Positions 63,630 to 64,000 of a stretch of DNA of 64,000 nucleotides are shown here, piece by piece. The position numbers were made by a program, and so were the translations under genes. The notes beneath the pieces were generated by a model. The model did no database searches and was not told the DNA's origin. It saw only the letters and a list, made by a program, of their open reading frames with translations. How positions within the stretch are numbered: the stretch's first letter is position 1; every line of letters begins with the position of its first letter. Source of the DNA: Rhodococcus ruber (GTDB lineage: Bacteria; Actinomycetota; Actinomycetes; Mycobacteriales; Mycobacteriaceae); assembly GCF_027270735.1 (NCBI RefSeq), contig NZ_JAPWIJ010000007.1, positions 186,001 through 250,000 of the forward strand. Direction: 5' to 3'.

Positions 63630-64000
63630 CGTGGGCCTGCCTCCTCTGCCTCGAACGACTCTCTCACAGCGGCGGGACCGAGTTCGAGATCGGAGGCCGG
63701 GCGTACCGAGAACCCGATGCCGTACAACTGCGCCACGGTGCTCATCCGGAGATACGCGTCGCTGACGACGAATTGGACTTGAATACGCTGCGGGGGTCCG
63801 ATCGCCTCGATGTCGTAGGGCGAGTCGATCGGGCGATTGTCCAGCAACATGGCCCCTCCGGCCTGCCTGATGGTCACGTTCGGGCCAACTCGAACGCCGT
63901 CCACCGACACCGCCTCGGCACCGCTTGCCCACAGCGAGTTGACAATTGCGGCGATGTCTCGATCGAGCACTGCAGCGCCCGAGCCCGTGCGAGCCGACGA
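63626..64000 (-). CDS. DUF881 protein, 5'-partial (Rv1823-like)
   Basis: The frame is open to the right edge, so only the last about 124 residues are seen. They show the DUF881 C-terminus: NSLWASGAEAVSVDGVRVG, NRPIDSPYDIEAIGPPQRIQ (split by one residue) and QLYGIGFSVRPASDLELG. Its N-terminal helix must lie outside the window. It pairs with the second DUF881 gene through the small basic protein. Confidence 0.88.
   Translation of the reverse strand, partial: SSARTGSGAAVLDRDIAAIVNSLWASGAEAVSVDGVRVGPNVTIRQAGGAMLLDNRPIDSPYDIEAIGPPQRIQVQFVVSDAYLRMSTVAQLYGIGFSVRPASDLELGPAAVRESFEAEEAGPR

Overview
The window is 64 kb of gene-dense, high-GC chromosomal DNA from an actinobacterium of the order Mycobacteriales, most like Rhodococcus or a close relative. 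The reasons are GTG starts, ATGA/GTGA stop-start overlaps, an IdeR/DtxR-type iron box, a fused UreAB subunit, and a gene order that follows the Mycobacterium tuberculosis H37Rv segment from about Rv1823 to Rv1854 (ndh, urease, blaI/M56, gnd, guaB1, CNNM pair, glcB, gcvB, merR, DUF151, ftsR, garA, gcvH, DUF881/small basic protein). Genus is inferred from this pattern; no 16S rRNA or tRNA gene was found.

Left part (1-20 kb) is accessory. It holds the end of a monovalent cation/proton antiporter, a TPM-domain lipoprotein, a PadR/HAAS-type membrane protein pair, an SDR/SnoaL pair, an ArgA-like acetyltransferase, a HAD phosphatase, a methyltransferase and a PAS-GAF-GGDEF-EAL cyclic-di-GMP protein. 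It then has a HelR-type RNA polymerase-associated helicase preceded by a textbook rifamycin-associated element (RAE), a LysR regulator divergent from a DapA paralogue, a short UvrA-like ABC protein, and a broken cysteine hydrolase.

Middle part (20-37.5 kb) holds a HugZ-like protein, type II NADH dehydrogenase (ndh), the urease operon (ureAB-ureC-ureF-ureG-ureD), an HpcH/HpaI-like protein with a thioesterase, and an iron-regulated FecCD-type siderophore importer whose first permease carries an N-terminal RDD-like domain. An aminoacyl-phosphatidylglycerol synthase and an alpha/beta hydrolase follow, divergent from a BlaI/M56 sensor pair with a clear BlaI-type operator between them.

Right part (37.5-64 kb) is core metabolism and regulation. 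It contains two DEAD-box helicases flanking gnd, guaB1, two CNNM/CBS proteins, malate synthase G, a VWA protein, a membrane metallophosphoesterase, and gcvP behind a tandem glycine riboswitch. The conserved block merR(resR-like)-DUF151-ftsR-garA-gcvH-DUF881-small basic protein-DUF881 runs off the right edge.

No CRISPR array, intact insertion sequence, prophage or tRNA was seen. The best candidates for new biology are: the BlaI operator placed between a beta-lactam-type sensor pair and a lipid aminoacylation/deacylation pair; the RDD-FecCD fusion; a perfect 43-nt palindrome in an otherwise empty 520-bp gap; and the RAE-helR unit as a likely intrinsic rifamycin-response module.
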